A DNA stretch of 64,000 nucleotides, from assembly GCA_006247105.1 (NCBI GenBank), contig CM016925.1, positions 1,426,001-1,490,000 on the forward strand, read 5' to 3'. The stretch comes from Giardia muris. Taxonomy: Eukaryota; Fornicata; Diplomonadida; Hexamitidae. Each line of letters begins with the position of its first letter. Positions within the stretch are counted from its first letter, which is position 1. The notes under the pieces are model-generated. The model ran no database searches. It had not been told where the DNA came from and saw only the letters and a list, made by a program, of their open reading frames with translations. Positions 1-9,027 of the stretch are shown here, one piece after another. The position numbers were made by a program, and so were the translations under genes.

Positions 1-1
1 G

Positions 2-1060
2 GTGATGTGCCATTTGGAGGCCTTCGCGGGGACGTGCGATAGCTCCGGAGAGACGGCCCTTATGCATGCTGTACGGAATGATAACATCCCCCTCGTCCGT
101 CTTCTTCGTGAGTTCGAGGCCGGACACCACAACAATGCCGGACATACTGCCCTGATCATCGCGATCATGCTCGATAGGGTTGAGGCCTTTGATGCACTTG
201 CTTCGGTTGAGGGGGATATTCCATCTGAAGATGGAGTGTACCCTCGTTTACTTGCCGCGTCCCAGATAAACAATAGAGCCCTCGAGTCCATTATACATTA
301 CACGGAGCCCAAGAAGACGACGGATAAGGGTCGTTCTGCACTCATGATCTGTTCACGTGTTGGTAACCTAGAGGGCGTTGCCCTTCTCACGGAGGAAGAT
401 AACCTCGTGTCAAACATGGGCTGTACGGCTCTGATGTATGCCGCCTATTATGGACGCCCGGAGATGGTTCCTTTACTCATCTCGGAGAAGAGGAAGGTGG
501 CGCGAGACGGGATGACCGCACTCATGATCGCCGTCCGAAAGAGACACCTCGACGTCGCATGCCAGCTTCTGGACGAAGCGTGTATGACGACGCACCAGCG
601 GAACTTCTCAGCACTCATGCTCGCCGCAGAGCGCGGCAACGTGGCAGCTGTGAAGCTACTGGGCAAACAGGAAGGAGGAATCCAGTCTCGAGATGGCCTC
701 ACGGCCCTCATGCTTGGGGCACAGAAAGGCTCACTCGAGGTGGTCCAGCTGCTATCCGAAAGCGAGCAGCGCAAACAGACAAACATTGGGCTGACTGCGT
801 TAATGATTGCAGCCTCTCTTGGATACATCGATATCATCCAGTACCTCCTACCTCTCGAGGGTACAATGCAGGATAAGAAGGGACGTACCGCTCTCATGCA
901 TGCGGCATACCGCGGGCAAGCTGCAGCATGTAAGGTCCTCCTAGCCTTGGAGGGCGCTAAAAAAGACCTCGAGGGGAGGACGGCTACTGTGTATGCCTCC
1001 GTTCGAGGTCACACGGAGATAGTCACACTACTATCTAAGGCAGAAGAGAAGGAGGGGTAG
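2..1060 (+). CDS. Ankyrin-repeat protein (partial, 5' end outside window)
   Basis: The frame is open from the first bases of the window to a TAG at 1058-1060, giving about 352 residues that are almost all ankyrin repeats of roughly 31-33 residues. The repeat signature G.TALM.AA..G....V.LL recurs about ten times. No kinase, RING or membrane segment is visible in this part, so the visible region is a pure repeat scaffold like the Giardia 'protein 21.1' class. An ATG lies at 5-7, but the repeat is already running there, so the true start is probably upstream of the window. The gene is convergent with the next one, with only 12 bp between the two stops. The binding partner cannot be read from the sequence. 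Confidence 0.85.
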   Translation: MMCHLEAFAGTCDSSGETALMHAVRNDNIPLVRLLREFEAGHHNNAGHTALIIAIMLDRVEAFDALASVEGDIPSEDGVYPRLLAASQINNRALESIIHYTEPKKTTDKGRSALMICSRVGNLEGVALLTEEDNLVSNMGCTALMYAAYYGRPEMVPLLISEKRKVARDGMTALMIAVRKRHLDVACQLLDEACMTTHQRNFSALMLAAERGNVAAVKLLGKQEGGIQSRDGLTALMLGAQKGSLEVVQLLSESEQRKQTNIGLTALMIAASLGYIDIIQYLLPLEGTMQDKKGRTALMHAAYRGQAAACKVLLALEGAKKDLEGRTATVYASVRGHTEIVTLLSKAEEKEG

Positions 1061-1072
1061 CCTGATACATCG

Positions 1073-4000
1073 CTAGTGTGATGGAGGGACAAGGTCTTGT
1101 TCATATGGGGTGAGGATTTCAACGCAATCTTGATACCCACGAGCGGCCGCAATCATGAGTGCCGTCCGCCCGTCAGTCTTTGTCAGGCCATATTCGATGG
1201 GAGCCAGTAGCTTTACGCACTCGGCCTTTCCGTAAGTTGCGGCTCGGATCAGGGCGGTCTCCCCATCGCTCCGTTGCATTCTGTTATAAAACGGGATCAT
1301 CATACGGACGATCTCGGTCTGTCCATATTGCGCGGCTATGGGCATCGCTGTTGCACCATCTCGAAAGCGCATATTCCGTTCCTTCTCCAGTAGGATCTTC
1401 ACGACGTCTGTATGTCCCTTTTGGGCCGCCACTGCCATGGCGAACCAGCCCTTACTATCTGTCATGTTCCCCTCGAGCTCAGTGAGGACCTGGACGACGT
1501 CAACACGTCCTGCACGTGCTGCAAGGATGAGGGCCGTGGCCCCACTCTGCCAGCCTTCGGCCACCATCTGCATCCGTGCTTCCTTAACGGCTAGTAACCG
1601 GACGATTTCGATGTACCCCGCCTCCGCAGCGATCATCAGAGCCGTCTTCCCTTTGATATTTGTGAATCGGGCCATGTGCAGGTGATCGGCGACGCCCTTG
1701 ACGTCATTCGCGGACGCCGATACCATCAGCTGAGTATCTCCATACTTGTCCCGAGCAACCTTCTCGAGAGGATGAAGGATCTTGTAACACTCGATGTGGT
1801 TACCCGCCCTGGCGAGCTTGTAAGCTATACTGCCGTCGTACCGCATCATCCCTCGTTCGAGTGGGGCGAGGATCTGCACGACATCCGTGTGACCATACTG
1901 AGCCGCAAGCATGAGGGCCGTTGTCCCATCGGTGTTCGGACACCCCGCTTGATAAAGCAGGCTACACGCCTTCGCGACGTTTCCCTCCTGGGCAGCTGAC
2001 ATGAGGGCGGTGAAGTGAAGCCCCGAGGGCATTGGAACCCGCTTGGCGCTTTCAACTGTTGTCAGTAGTGCCGCCACCTTCTCATGCTTATTGAGAAGGG
2101 CATATGCCAAGGCATTCTTCGTCCCGTTAAGGACTCCGGCCTCCTTGTCCATCAGAAGCTTCACGAGTTCCAGATCACCATATTGAGCCGCATACATAAG
2201 CGCGGTCATTCCGTGCCCATCGGTTTGCCGCGCATATCGAAGGTTTTGCTCCACTCCATCCACACTCCGCGCATGTACGGCGTCTATGAGAGGTGTGGAC
2301 TTGACGGCCGTCCGGGCTGTCGTCACGACCACTCCCGGAGAGGGTGCACCAACCGTGCAGCTGGGAAGGTCTGGACTATTTTGGAACGTCCGAGGTGTCA
2401 AATGTGATCCGTCATCTCCTAGACCGTTCTGTGATAGACCGGAGGTTGGGGTAGCTGCGAGAGGAGACGTCCTCGCAGGCCGGTTGGGCTGTCCCAAAAG
2501 CGTGTTATTTAGGGAACTCCTGGCGAGCGAGCTGGTAGGTTTCTGTGCGCAAGCATCAGAGAATTTCCGAGTAACGACACCAACGGCCGAGGAGTAAGGT
2601 GCACCACCCTCATCATCAAGCAGAAAAGAACTTGAACCCGGAACCTTAAGATCTGTAGTATTGAGAAGGTCACCCTTCCCTTCCTTTGTTGCCAGAATGC
2701 GCGCGAGAAACTTGAAGCCGTTCTCCATCGCAATGTCGAAGGCTAGCTTCCCCTCCTTGGTCTTATATCCGGCCTCCTTGACGATGAGAATCTGGGCCGC
2801 ATCCGTGAGGTTATTACGCGCACAGAGGTGCAGGGACGTCTCCTTCTGCGCAGTAAGCATTCCACCCTCATGTTTGACGAGGAAAGGGAGTATGTCCAAG
2901 CTACCCTTTAGTGTGGCCAAGTGGATTGCACCAAGTCCATCTCCATTGCGTAGGAGAGACTCGATCCCAGTGAGCATCCTTCCGATCTCGAAGCAATTGT
3001 GTTCAGCGCAAATCATGAGCGCGCTATAGCCTTTGGAGGTCTGGGAGCCAGCCTCCTTTGTCTTTAGATGCCAAGCTGAGACAATGTCATTAGCGGCACA
3101 AGCACGCATGAGATCTGTGACACCGGCGCCATACCGGACCTCAAGACCGGAATCCCAGGCCTTTGCAGCTTCAGCCGGCCGGAAAGGGCCTTCCTCATCC
3201 TTGAGAAGGCGAGCGGCGTCCCAATTCCCGTTTTTCAAGGCGAGCCGCAAGGCGGTCGTCCCATCATGCATTTTGATACCCCGTTCGTGAGCATAGAGAG
3301 AAGTGATGATGTGGCAGTGACCATACTCGGCGGCTAGCATAAGGGCCGTCTTCCCTTCGGGATCAACTTGCTTTGCCTGCCCGATGCAGTCGATGCAGCC
3401 TTGCATGTTCCCCTTAATCGCACACTGCATGAGGTCAGTGTAGCCAGTCGTGAGGCAGGAGACACTGATTGGGGCCTGGGTATGGACCCTAAGGATGGGA
3501 TGCTCAAGTAATTCGGTTGCGGAGAGGCGAAGCATCTGATTCTTCCGAAGCATGAAGGAGACTATTGTGGCCAAGTCATCTGAGTAGCCCTCTGGAAGGG
3601 TGATCTTCTCCGGGAAGTCTTGGTGCTGTTTGATCACCATCGCGGGTTCTCCGACAAACGTACGCTGCCGCATACAAAGCTCGAGTATCGTCAGCCCGAG
3701 CGCCCAGATGTCACTCTTCGTGCTGAAGGGCTTGTCCTGGAGGACCTCCGGCGCCAGGTAGGAGGGCGTCCCCATGGTTGTGTTCGCGATCATGAAAGTG
3801 GCGCTTTCGCGACTGATGCCGAAGTCCATGACCTTGATACGATCCCCCTCTCCGATGAGGATGTTCTGCGGTTTGATATCACGGTGAAGGATGATTCCAA
3901 GCTTACTCTCGCCCTTCACCCCGGAGTGTAAGTACTTTAGGGCGTCCAAGGACTGGGAAAGAAAGCACCAGACCATGCTCTCGGGAATCAGCTTCTTTTC

Positions 4001-4312
4001 CTTGCGGTATTTCCGGATCAGCTTACTAAGATCTCCGCGTTCATAGAAATCCATTACTATGTAGAGGGTTTCGGCCTCTTCGTCATCGAAGAATTCGATC
4101 GGCTTGAGGATGTTTGGATGCGCCAGACGAAGCATGAGGTTGACCTCTCCCTTCACGCGACTGACTGCCTGTTGGGGCACTCCGGCGTAGTCGACCTCTT
4201 TCACGGCGTAGATGACCCCCGTGGCGAGATCCTTGCACTTGTAGACCTTCCCGAAGCCCCCGCACTCGATCATCAGGAGCTTCTCGTAGGCATTTTCGAA
4301 GGAGCGCATCAT
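1073..4312 (-). CDS. NEK-type protein kinase with C-terminal ankyrin repeats
   Basis: 1,079 residues. Residues 1-270 are a Ser/Thr kinase domain: nucleotide loop ECGGFGKVY (the first glycine of GxGxxG is Glu), catalytic lysine in YAVKEV, ILHRDIKPQN, metal-binding MDFG, and TMGTPSYLAPE. All catalytic residues are present, so it could be active. The pattern IVMDFYERGDLSKLI fits the NEK family. The remainder holds two blocks of ankyrin repeats (about 290-545 and 680-1070) separated by a Ser/Pro-rich linker. Kinase-first order is the opposite of the ankyrin-NEK genes in the inverted repeat. ATGATG begins at 4312, only six bases from the divergent Mad2 start, so the two genes must share a promoter. 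The substrate is unknown; many diplomonad NEKs are cytoskeletal. Confidence 0.9.
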   Translation of the reverse strand: MMRSFENAYEKLLMIECGGFGKVYKCKDLATGVIYAVKEVDYAGVPQQAVSRVKGEVNLMLRLAHPNILKPIEFFDDEEAETLYIVMDFYERGDLSKLIRKYRKEKKLIPESMVWCFLSQSLDALKYLHSGVKGESKLGIILHRDIKPQNILIGEGDRIKVMDFGISRESATFMIANTTMGTPSYLAPEVLQDKPFSTKSDIWALGLTILELCMRQRTFVGEPAMVIKQHQDFPEKITLPEGYSDDLATIVSFMLRKNQMLRLSATELLEHPILRVHTQAPISVSCLTTGYTDLMQCAIKGNMQGCIDCIGQAKQVDPEGKTALMLAAEYGHCHIITSLYAHERGIKMHDGTTALRLALKNGNWDAARLLKDEEGPFRPAEAAKAWDSGLEVRYGAGVTDLMRACAANDIVSAWHLKTKEAGSQTSKGYSALMICAEHNCFEIGRMLTGIESLLRNGDGLGAIHLATLKGSLDILPFLVKHEGGMLTAQKETSLHLCARNNLTDAAQILIVKEAGYKTKEGKLAFDIAMENGFKFLARILATKEGKGDLLNTTDLKVPGSSSFLLDDEGGAPYSSAVGVVTRKFSDACAQKPTSSLARSSLNNTLLGQPNRPARTSPLAATPTSGLSQNGLGDDGSHLTPRTFQNSPDLPSCTVGAPSPGVVVTTARTAVKSTPLIDAVHARSVDGVEQNLRYARQTDGHGMTALMYAAQYGDLELVKLLMDKEAGVLNGTKNALAYALLNKHEKVAALLTTVESAKRVPMPSGLHFTALMSAAQEGNVAKACSLLYQAGCPNTDGTTALMLAAQYGHTDVVQILAPLERGMMRYDGSIAYKLARAGNHIECYKILHPLEKVARDKYGDTQLMVSASANDVKGVADHLHMARFTNIKGKTALMIAAEAGYIEIVRLLAVKEARMQMVAEGWQSGATALILAARAGRVDVVQVLTELEGNMTDSKGWFAMAVAAQKGHTDVVKILLEKERNMRFRDGATAMPIAAQYGQTEIVRMMIPFYNRMQRSDGETALIRAATYGKAECVKLLAPIEYGLTKTDGRTALMIAAARGYQDCVEILTPYEQDLVPPSH

Positions 4313-4318
4313 TTTAAG
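4313..4318. promoter_or_regulatory. Six-base bidirectional start region between NEK kinase and Mad2
   Basis: The minus-strand ATG ends the kinase gene at 4312 and the plus-strand Mad2 ATG begins at 4319. Only TTTAAG lies between. This A/T core fits the short AT-rich initiators known in Giardia. If each gene instead starts at its next in-frame ATG, the gap is still about 25 bp or less. Confidence 0.6.
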
Positions 4319-4948
4319 ATGTCCGGCGCAAAAAAAATGGCGACGCAGACGAAAGGGGCGATAACGCTTCGCGGCTCGACAGCGCTCGTCACGGAGTACT
4401 TCGCGTACTCGATTAACACGATTCTCTATCTGCGCGGCGTCTATGGGCAGGATAGCTTCGCCGCTCAGTCAAAATACGGGATTTCGCTCATGGTCGCCAA
4501 AGATCCAGCCCTTAACAAGTACTTATCCGAGGTCCTCCAAAGGGTGGCGGAGTGGCTGATGTCTGGGAAGGTCCAGAAGCTGGTCGTCACGATCCTTCCC
4601 ATTGGCTCTTCCGAGGCTATAGAGAAATGGGAGTTTGATGTGCAGAATGAGAATGTTGAGGCTCAGGCTAGCTCGAACAAGCCTGAAGCCGACGTCCAAC
4701 GCGAGATCCAGGCGATTCTCCGCCAAATCAATGCGTCAGTCTCGTTCCTCCCCATTCTCTCGGACCCGGTGACCTTTGATATCCTGATATTTGCCGATGG
4801 TGACGTCCCTACTCCTGCCGAGTGGGAGGAATGCGCCGGGCGCGATCACATCCAGGACGCCGTGGAGGTCAAATTCCGCAACTTTACGACCAAGATCCAC
4901 AAGGTGGATACCAGTGTGACGTACAAGGGAGGCGATACGGGCTTCTAG
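4319..4948 (+). CDS. MAD2: Mad2 spindle checkpoint protein (HORMA domain)
   Basis: 209 residues, close to the usual length of about 205 for Mad2. The N-terminal part ITLRGSTALVTEYFAYSIN leads into ILYLRGVY, the characteristic Mad2 opening of the HORMA fold, and the rest follows the family to the end. Mad2 closes around Mad1 or Cdc20 and inhibits the anaphase-promoting complex when kinetochores are unattached. The chosen start is the ATG at 4319; a second ATG six codons later is possible. The frame continues open upstream but without an ATG consistent with the family. Its last four bases overlap the end of the convergent methyltransferase gene. A second HORMA protein, Hop1-like, lies at 53382-54293. 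Confidence 0.9.
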   Translation: MSGAKKMATQTKGAITLRGSTALVTEYFAYSINTILYLRGVYGQDSFAAQSKYGISLMVAKDPALNKYLSEVLQRVAEWLMSGKVQKLVVTILPIGSSEAIEKWEFDVQNENVEAQASSNKPEADVQREIQAILRQINASVSFLPILSDPVTFDILIFADGDVPTPAEWEECAGRDHIQDAVEVKFRNFTTKIHKVDTSVTYKGGDTGF

Positions 4949-5667
4949 GCGTTACTGTCACCGTGCCGTACGGTCCGGTAGAAGACGTTCTGTCTCCATT
5001 CTAACGGGTACTCGACGTACATCCCGTCATCCTCTGGGAACATGCGGTCAGTGAACACAGTCTTTTCTTCGGTGACCTTGAGCCTTGCTGCCTCGCAGGC
5101 TTGAAAGAATTGTAGGTCGCGCTCTCGTCTAGGTGGGACATGATGAGAATACAGTACACGACAAGTCCCTTGGGGTTTCAGATGTGTTTTGATGACAGTG
5201 ACCAAGGCAGTATGCTCACGGTGATTAAAAATAAGATCCGACATGAAGATTTCATCAAAGGGGTCCACGTTAAGTGGAGTCCCCCAAATATAGCCTTGGA
5301 CGACGAGCGACCCAGCTGAATAGGCATCTGGGCTAGTACTCTTAGCGTTCTCTCTCAAGGTGTCTAGAATTGGCTCATCTGGATAATCAGTAGCTAAGAC
5401 ATAACTGGCACCCATTAAGGAGGCGGTAAGGGAGGGTAATCCGGCGCCAGCCCCGAGCTCCAGTACACGCTTCCCAACGACGGAGATCTCCCCAGTAAAC
5501 ATCTTATCACTTAGAACCTTTGCTGCATTCCATAGCTTATGCGCCCACAATGAGTGTTCCGCCGTGAGCTTGAGACTCAAGCACTTCCCACTTGGGGCCC
5601 TATACGTTTCATAGACTGATGGCTCTGAATCTTCGCTTGTACTCCCATTAAACATATCAAGTGACAT
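4945..5667 (-). CDS. METTL21/EFM7-type SAM-dependent methyltransferase
   Basis: 240 residues from the ATG at 5667; the longer open frame upstream has no family support. The SAM-binding motif I VLELGAGAGLPS is followed by an acidic strand ATDYPD and a post-motif segment MSDLIFNHREH, the layout of family-16 protein lysine methyltransferases (Nnt1/EFM7, METTL21). Such enzymes methylate lysines or N-termini of translation factors and chaperones, but the target here cannot be told. The gene converges on Mad2 with a 4-bp overlap of stop codons. It diverges from the EF-hand gene across a 20-bp pyrimidine-rich gap. Confidence 0.8.
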   Translation of the reverse strand: MSLDMFNGSTSEDSEPSVYETYRAPSGKCLSLKLTAEHSLWAHKLWNAAKVLSDKMFTGEISVVGKRVLELGAGAGLPSLTASLMGASYVLATDYPDEPILDTLRENAKSTSPDAYSAGSLVVQGYIWGTPLNVDPFDEIFMSDLIFNHREHTALVTVIKTHLKPQGTCRVLYSHHVPPRRERDLQFFQACEAARLKVTEEKTVFTDRMFPEDDGMYVEYPLEWRQNVFYRTVRHGDSNA

Positions 5668-5687
5668 CTCTTCTTTATTTTCTTTCC

Positions 5688-6143
5688 ATGCCTCAGGATT
5701 ACGATACAATGGTCCGCCTCTTCCAAACGATCGACACGGGGAACACGGGGAGCATATCCGTCGACGAGTTCCTAGTCGCCCTTCATGCCCGAGGGATCCA
5801 TGCAACCCCCAACAACGTCTACGCCCTCTTCTCCTTGATCTGCGATGACAGTACGCGCGAGTTGTCCGTGGACATGTTCCTTCACTTGATGTACGTCTTC
5901 GAGACTGCGGACACGATCAACCCCGGATCCATCCTTTTCCATGCCGCAGACCTCAACCATACACATTCCATCGAGCGGAGTGAGCTCTATAAGATCCTGA
6001 CGAAGCTAGGCTTCGGGATCACAGAGGCTGACGTCAGCCGCCTCTATGACTCAATCGCCCCGAGTGGCGAACTGAGTTACGACAGCTTCAACTACGTCAT
6101 CGAGCGCATCTTTAGCCACATCCCCCAAGAGCCTGCGCAGTGA
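5688..6143 (+). CDS. EF-hand calcium-binding protein (calmodulin/centrin-like)
   Basis: 151 residues from the ATG at 5688. The first EF-hand loop, DTGNTGSISVDE, has ligands at 1, 3, 5 and 12 and Gly at 6, so it should bind calcium. A second loop region (about residue 50) has decayed. The third, DLNHTHSIERSE, keeps Asp1, Asn3, Thr5 and Glu12 but has His instead of Gly6. The fourth lacks ligands. This pattern fits a small calmodulin-superfamily protein, centrin or a Giardia-specific relative; exact orthology is unclear. The TGA stop lies inside an AGTGAAC poly(A) signal. The gap to the divergent methyltransferase is only 20 bp. Confidence 0.8.
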   Translation: MPQDYDTMVRLFQTIDTGNTGSISVDEFLVALHARGIHATPNNVYALFSLICDDSTRELSVDMFLHLMYVFETADTINPGSILFHAADLNHTHSIERSELYKILTKLGFGITEADVSRLYDSIAPSGELSYDSFNYVIERIFSHIPQEPAQ

Positions 6144-6145
6144 AC
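6139..6145 (+). promoter_or_regulatory. Poly(A) signal AGTGAAC overlapping a stop codon
   Basis: AGTGAAC is an exact match to the diplomonad AGTRAAY polyadenylation signal. It contains the TGA stop (6141-6143) of the EF-hand gene, so the 3' UTR must be very short. Confidence 0.6.
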
Positions 6146-6224
6146 GCGATCGCGATCGATGGGAATCGACGAATTGATCATCATATCAACCCGTTACAGA
6201 AATCAATCGGGAGACGAAAATTCC

Positions 6225-8759
6225 ATGAGCTCCATAGGCTTCGACTTCGGCAACGCCTACGCCGTCGCGGCGGTCCCTCGCGCGAAGGGGATCGATCTCG
6301 TGCTTTCCGACACGTCGAACCGCCTCATCCCGTCGTGCGTGTCCTATACTGGCGAGCGTCGTTTTATGGGAGATATGGGAATCGGACAGAGAGCGAGCAA
6401 CCGCCGGGCCTGCTTCTTCAACCTCCCCTTCCTCCTGAATGAGAGGCTCGACTCGCCCCACATCAAGCGGGTCAAAGAGCTTGGAGCCGAGTTTGCTTTG
6501 GAGGCGGATGAGTTCGGAAAGGCGTATGCTCAAGTTTGGTATGGTGGGGAGCAACGCATGGTTACCACCGAAAACATGGCCACGGCTATTCTTTCCAAGG
6601 TCAAGGACTTCGCAAATCATATGGAGAACATTTCCTTGAATGAGGTGGTGGCGGGGTATCCGGGGAATTGGGCCTTCGAGAAGCGGGCATCGCTCAAGGC
6701 CTGCTGCGAGGCGCTCGACCTCAAGTGCACCGGGGTTGTCTCACAACACATGGCAGCCGCAGTCAACTATTATATTAAGCGCAACGCCGAGTTCCGTGCT
6801 TTCCAGGAGAAAGACTCTGGAGTCGTCGTCACGTTCCTTTCCATTGGCGAGCTGCAGTCCTTCGCGGCCACGTTCTCCTTCCATAAGAAGGGTGTCCGCT
6901 GCCTTTCCGCCGCATATGACGACGCCCTCGGTGCCGCCGACTTCGACAAGGTTATCTACGAGATCGTCTGCACACAGATCAAAGAGAAATACCGCGCGAT
7001 TCGCCCGGATGAGCTCACACAGGGTAAGAGCTTTACCAAGATAATGAAGGCTTGTAACGCCGCGAAGAAGGTCCTCTCGATTAACGCTCGAGCCCCCGTC
7101 AACATCGAGTGCCTTGGAGAGCAGGGTATCGACGTCAGCTGCATGGTGACCGCGCAGGAGTTTGAGGAGCAGAGCCTACGGCTCGGTCTAATCGAGCGCC
7201 TTGCAGCCCTTGCCCGCCGTGGAACACAAGGGGTTTCCGACCCCTCTCAAATCGAGGCCTTTGAGCTCATCGGCGGTGCTAGCCGGATGCAGTCCATAAA
7301 GAGGCTTACAGAAGAGCTCGGCTGGACCTCCCGCATCACTAAACGGTTGAATCCCGATGAGTGCGTCGTCGTTGGCCTCGGATGGGTTGCGGCCCTCCGC
7401 TCTCCACGGCATCGCGTCCCCTTCGAGGTTGAGATGGCTGACCTTGATATTGCGTTGACGAATCCCATCCATTTGAATATCATCTCGACCGCCACTGGGT
7501 CATCCATCTACGAGAACCTTCCAGTCATCTTCAACCCGGGGTTATCTTATCCGTACACGTGTAAGATCAAGCGATCTTTGCAGCCCGGAGACTACAAGGT
7601 TCTTCTAGCTGAGTACCTTCCTGATGGCTCATCCCTGGTGCATGAGGAGCACGCCTTCACGGTTACGCCATGTGATTATACACAACTTGCTACCATGGAT
7701 CCTGCCTTCCTTGAGGCGAAGAAGGTCGACATCTCGAAGACTGAAGTCTTAGTGGAGCTGAAGTTCCGTTGCGACGAGGATGGCTTCTTTAGGATCACGA
7801 GTGCCAGGCGGACCGATCCTGTTCTTCAGATGAATAACAAGCAGCGGATGGTGCCCAATCCTCAGTGGACGGCGGAGATCGAGGCCTCGGAAAAGGCGGA
7901 GGTAGCTGCAGCGGACGAGGAGTACGCCGTTGCTAAAAACGCCTATGATGAGGAGATAAAGAAGTACGAGCAAGGGCATGAGGAGGGAGCGCCCGCTCCT
8001 GTGATGCCCACGAAGCGTGCCGTGAATCGGACGCCAAAGGAGGTCCCAGAGACCTATACTGAACACTCCATCTTGGACCAGGTCTCCGCGATTTCTTTGA
8101 CCTCTGTCGGGAGTATCGCGAACACGGCTCCGAGGGCTGCCGAGCTGGCAGCTTTCGAGAAGCAGTGCCAAGCGATTGACGACCGTCGTCTACGCTACGA
8201 GGCGGCTCTTAACTCGCTCGAGGGGTTGATTTATGATATCAGGAACGATATGGAATGGGGGAAGTACAAGGAACATGCCACCGCCGAGGACGTGGCGCTC
8301 ATAACGCCTCTTCTCAACGAGCACAGCGAGTTCGTCTCCCGCGCAGACGAACCTAGCTACACCGAGGAGCTTGAGAACCGGCGAGGCGCCTTGGAACGCG
8401 CGATCTCCTTCCTTCGGGAACGCAAGGAATCCCATGATGGGGCCGACATGCAGCTTCTCTCGCTACGAGGCACCATCGATTCGCTTCTTGCAAGGTGGCC
8501 CGTTACCGATGCGACAGAAAAGATTCACTCTGCCGCCAGGGCCATCTACACCCGCTGCCAGGAGGCCGTTACTAACGCGAAGAAGACCGAACTCGTCCCC
8601 GACTCCATCTTTTCGGGTGTCACGGACGAGTTGAACAAGCTTGAGAAGGAACTCGAGCCTCCCAAGAAGACGGCTTCCGAGAAGACTACCACCGAGGCTA
8701 CGGAAGATACCTCTTCGGCGGCTAAGGCTAGTGACGAGGACGCGAAGCAGTCGTCTTAG
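6225..8759 (+). CDS. Hsp110/SSE-type Hsp70-family protein (cytosolic)
   Basis: 844 residues from the ATG at 6225, chosen because the protein then begins MSSIGFDFGNAYAVAAV, the usual Hsp110 opening of the nucleotide-binding domain; the preceding AAAATTCC is AT-rich. The nucleotide-binding domain spans about 1-385, with phosphate-2 motif region LSIGELQS and the adenosine motif ELIGGASRM. A beta domain, an acidic charged insert rich in Glu/Lys (about 555-650) and a helical C-terminus follow, which is the expanded architecture of Hsp110. Hsp110 proteins act as nucleotide exchange factors for Hsp70. There is no signal peptide or ER-retention tail, in contrast to the GRP170-like protein at 54293. 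Confidence 0.88.
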   Translation: MSSIGFDFGNAYAVAAVPRAKGIDLVLSDTSNRLIPSCVSYTGERRFMGDMGIGQRASNRRACFFNLPFLLNERLDSPHIKRVKELGAEFALEADEFGKAYAQVWYGGEQRMVTTENMATAILSKVKDFANHMENISLNEVVAGYPGNWAFEKRASLKACCEALDLKCTGVVSQHMAAAVNYYIKRNAEFRAFQEKDSGVVVTFLSIGELQSFAATFSFHKKGVRCLSAAYDDALGAADFDKVIYEIVCTQIKEKYRAIRPDELTQGKSFTKIMKACNAAKKVLSINARAPVNIECLGEQGIDVSCMVTAQEFEEQSLRLGLIERLAALARRGTQGVSDPSQIEAFELIGGASRMQSIKRLTEELGWTSRITKRLNPDECVVVGLGWVAALRSPRHRVPFEVEMADLDIALTNPIHLNIISTATGSSIYENLPVIFNPGLSYPYTCKIKRSLQPGDYKVLLAEYLPDGSSLVHEEHAFTVTPCDYTQLATMDPAFLEAKKVDISKTEVLVELKFRCDEDGFFRITSARRTDPVLQMNNKQRMVPNPQWTAEIEASEKAEVAAADEEYAVAKNAYDEEIKKYEQGHEEGAPAPVMPTKRAVNRTPKEVPETYTEHSILDQVSAISLTSVGSIANTAPRAAELAAFEKQCQAIDDRRLRYEAALNSLEGLIYDIRNDMEWGKYKEHATAEDVALITPLLNEHSEFVSRADEPSYTEELENRRGALERAISFLRERKESHDGADMQLLSLRGTIDSLLARWPVTDATEKIHSAARAIYTRCQEAVTNAKKTELVPDSIFSGVTDELNKLEKELEPPKKTASEKTTTEATEDTSSAAKASDEDAKQSS

Positions 8760-8761
8760 TC

Positions 8762-9010
8762 CTACGTCGGTGCGTGTGTTGGTTCCCCAACGAAGCATAC
8801 GACGTCTGCTCTGATGTAAATCTCGTCGCATTGTGCTTCTGAGTTGTTATGCATTAGGGTGACGTTATGAAGTGTGAGATTAAAGAACTCATCGTAACCA
8901 GCAAGTGACCCCTTGACAAAATAAGTCTCCGTATCATGGCACTTGACTAGTACCGGCTTTCCCGCCTCATGGAACGCTAACATCTGCTGAGCTGGTGTCA
9001 GGCTAGTCAT
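8762..9010 (-). CDS. Sm/LSm RNA-binding protein (SmD3-like)
   Basis: 82 residues. The Sm1 motif is GKPVLVKCHD..TYFVKGSLAGYDEFFNLTL and the Sm2 motif is DEIYIRADVVCFV, with the usual Asp-x-Phe-x-Asn-Leu core. The opening FHEAGKPV and the IYIR phrase resemble SmD3, but LSm paralogues cannot be excluded. Sm proteins form heptameric rings on snRNAs; LSm rings bind U6 or decay substrates. The stop is only two bases past the convergent Hsp110 stop. The ATG at 9010 is 17 bp downstream of the end of the codirectional methyltransferase gene. Confidence 0.75.
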   Translation of the reverse strand: MTSLTPAQQMLAFHEAGKPVLVKCHDTETYFVKGSLAGYDEFFNLTLHNVTLMHNNSEAQCDEIYIRADVVCFVGEPTHAPT

Positions 9011-9027
9011 TCCTATCCTATTAGAAT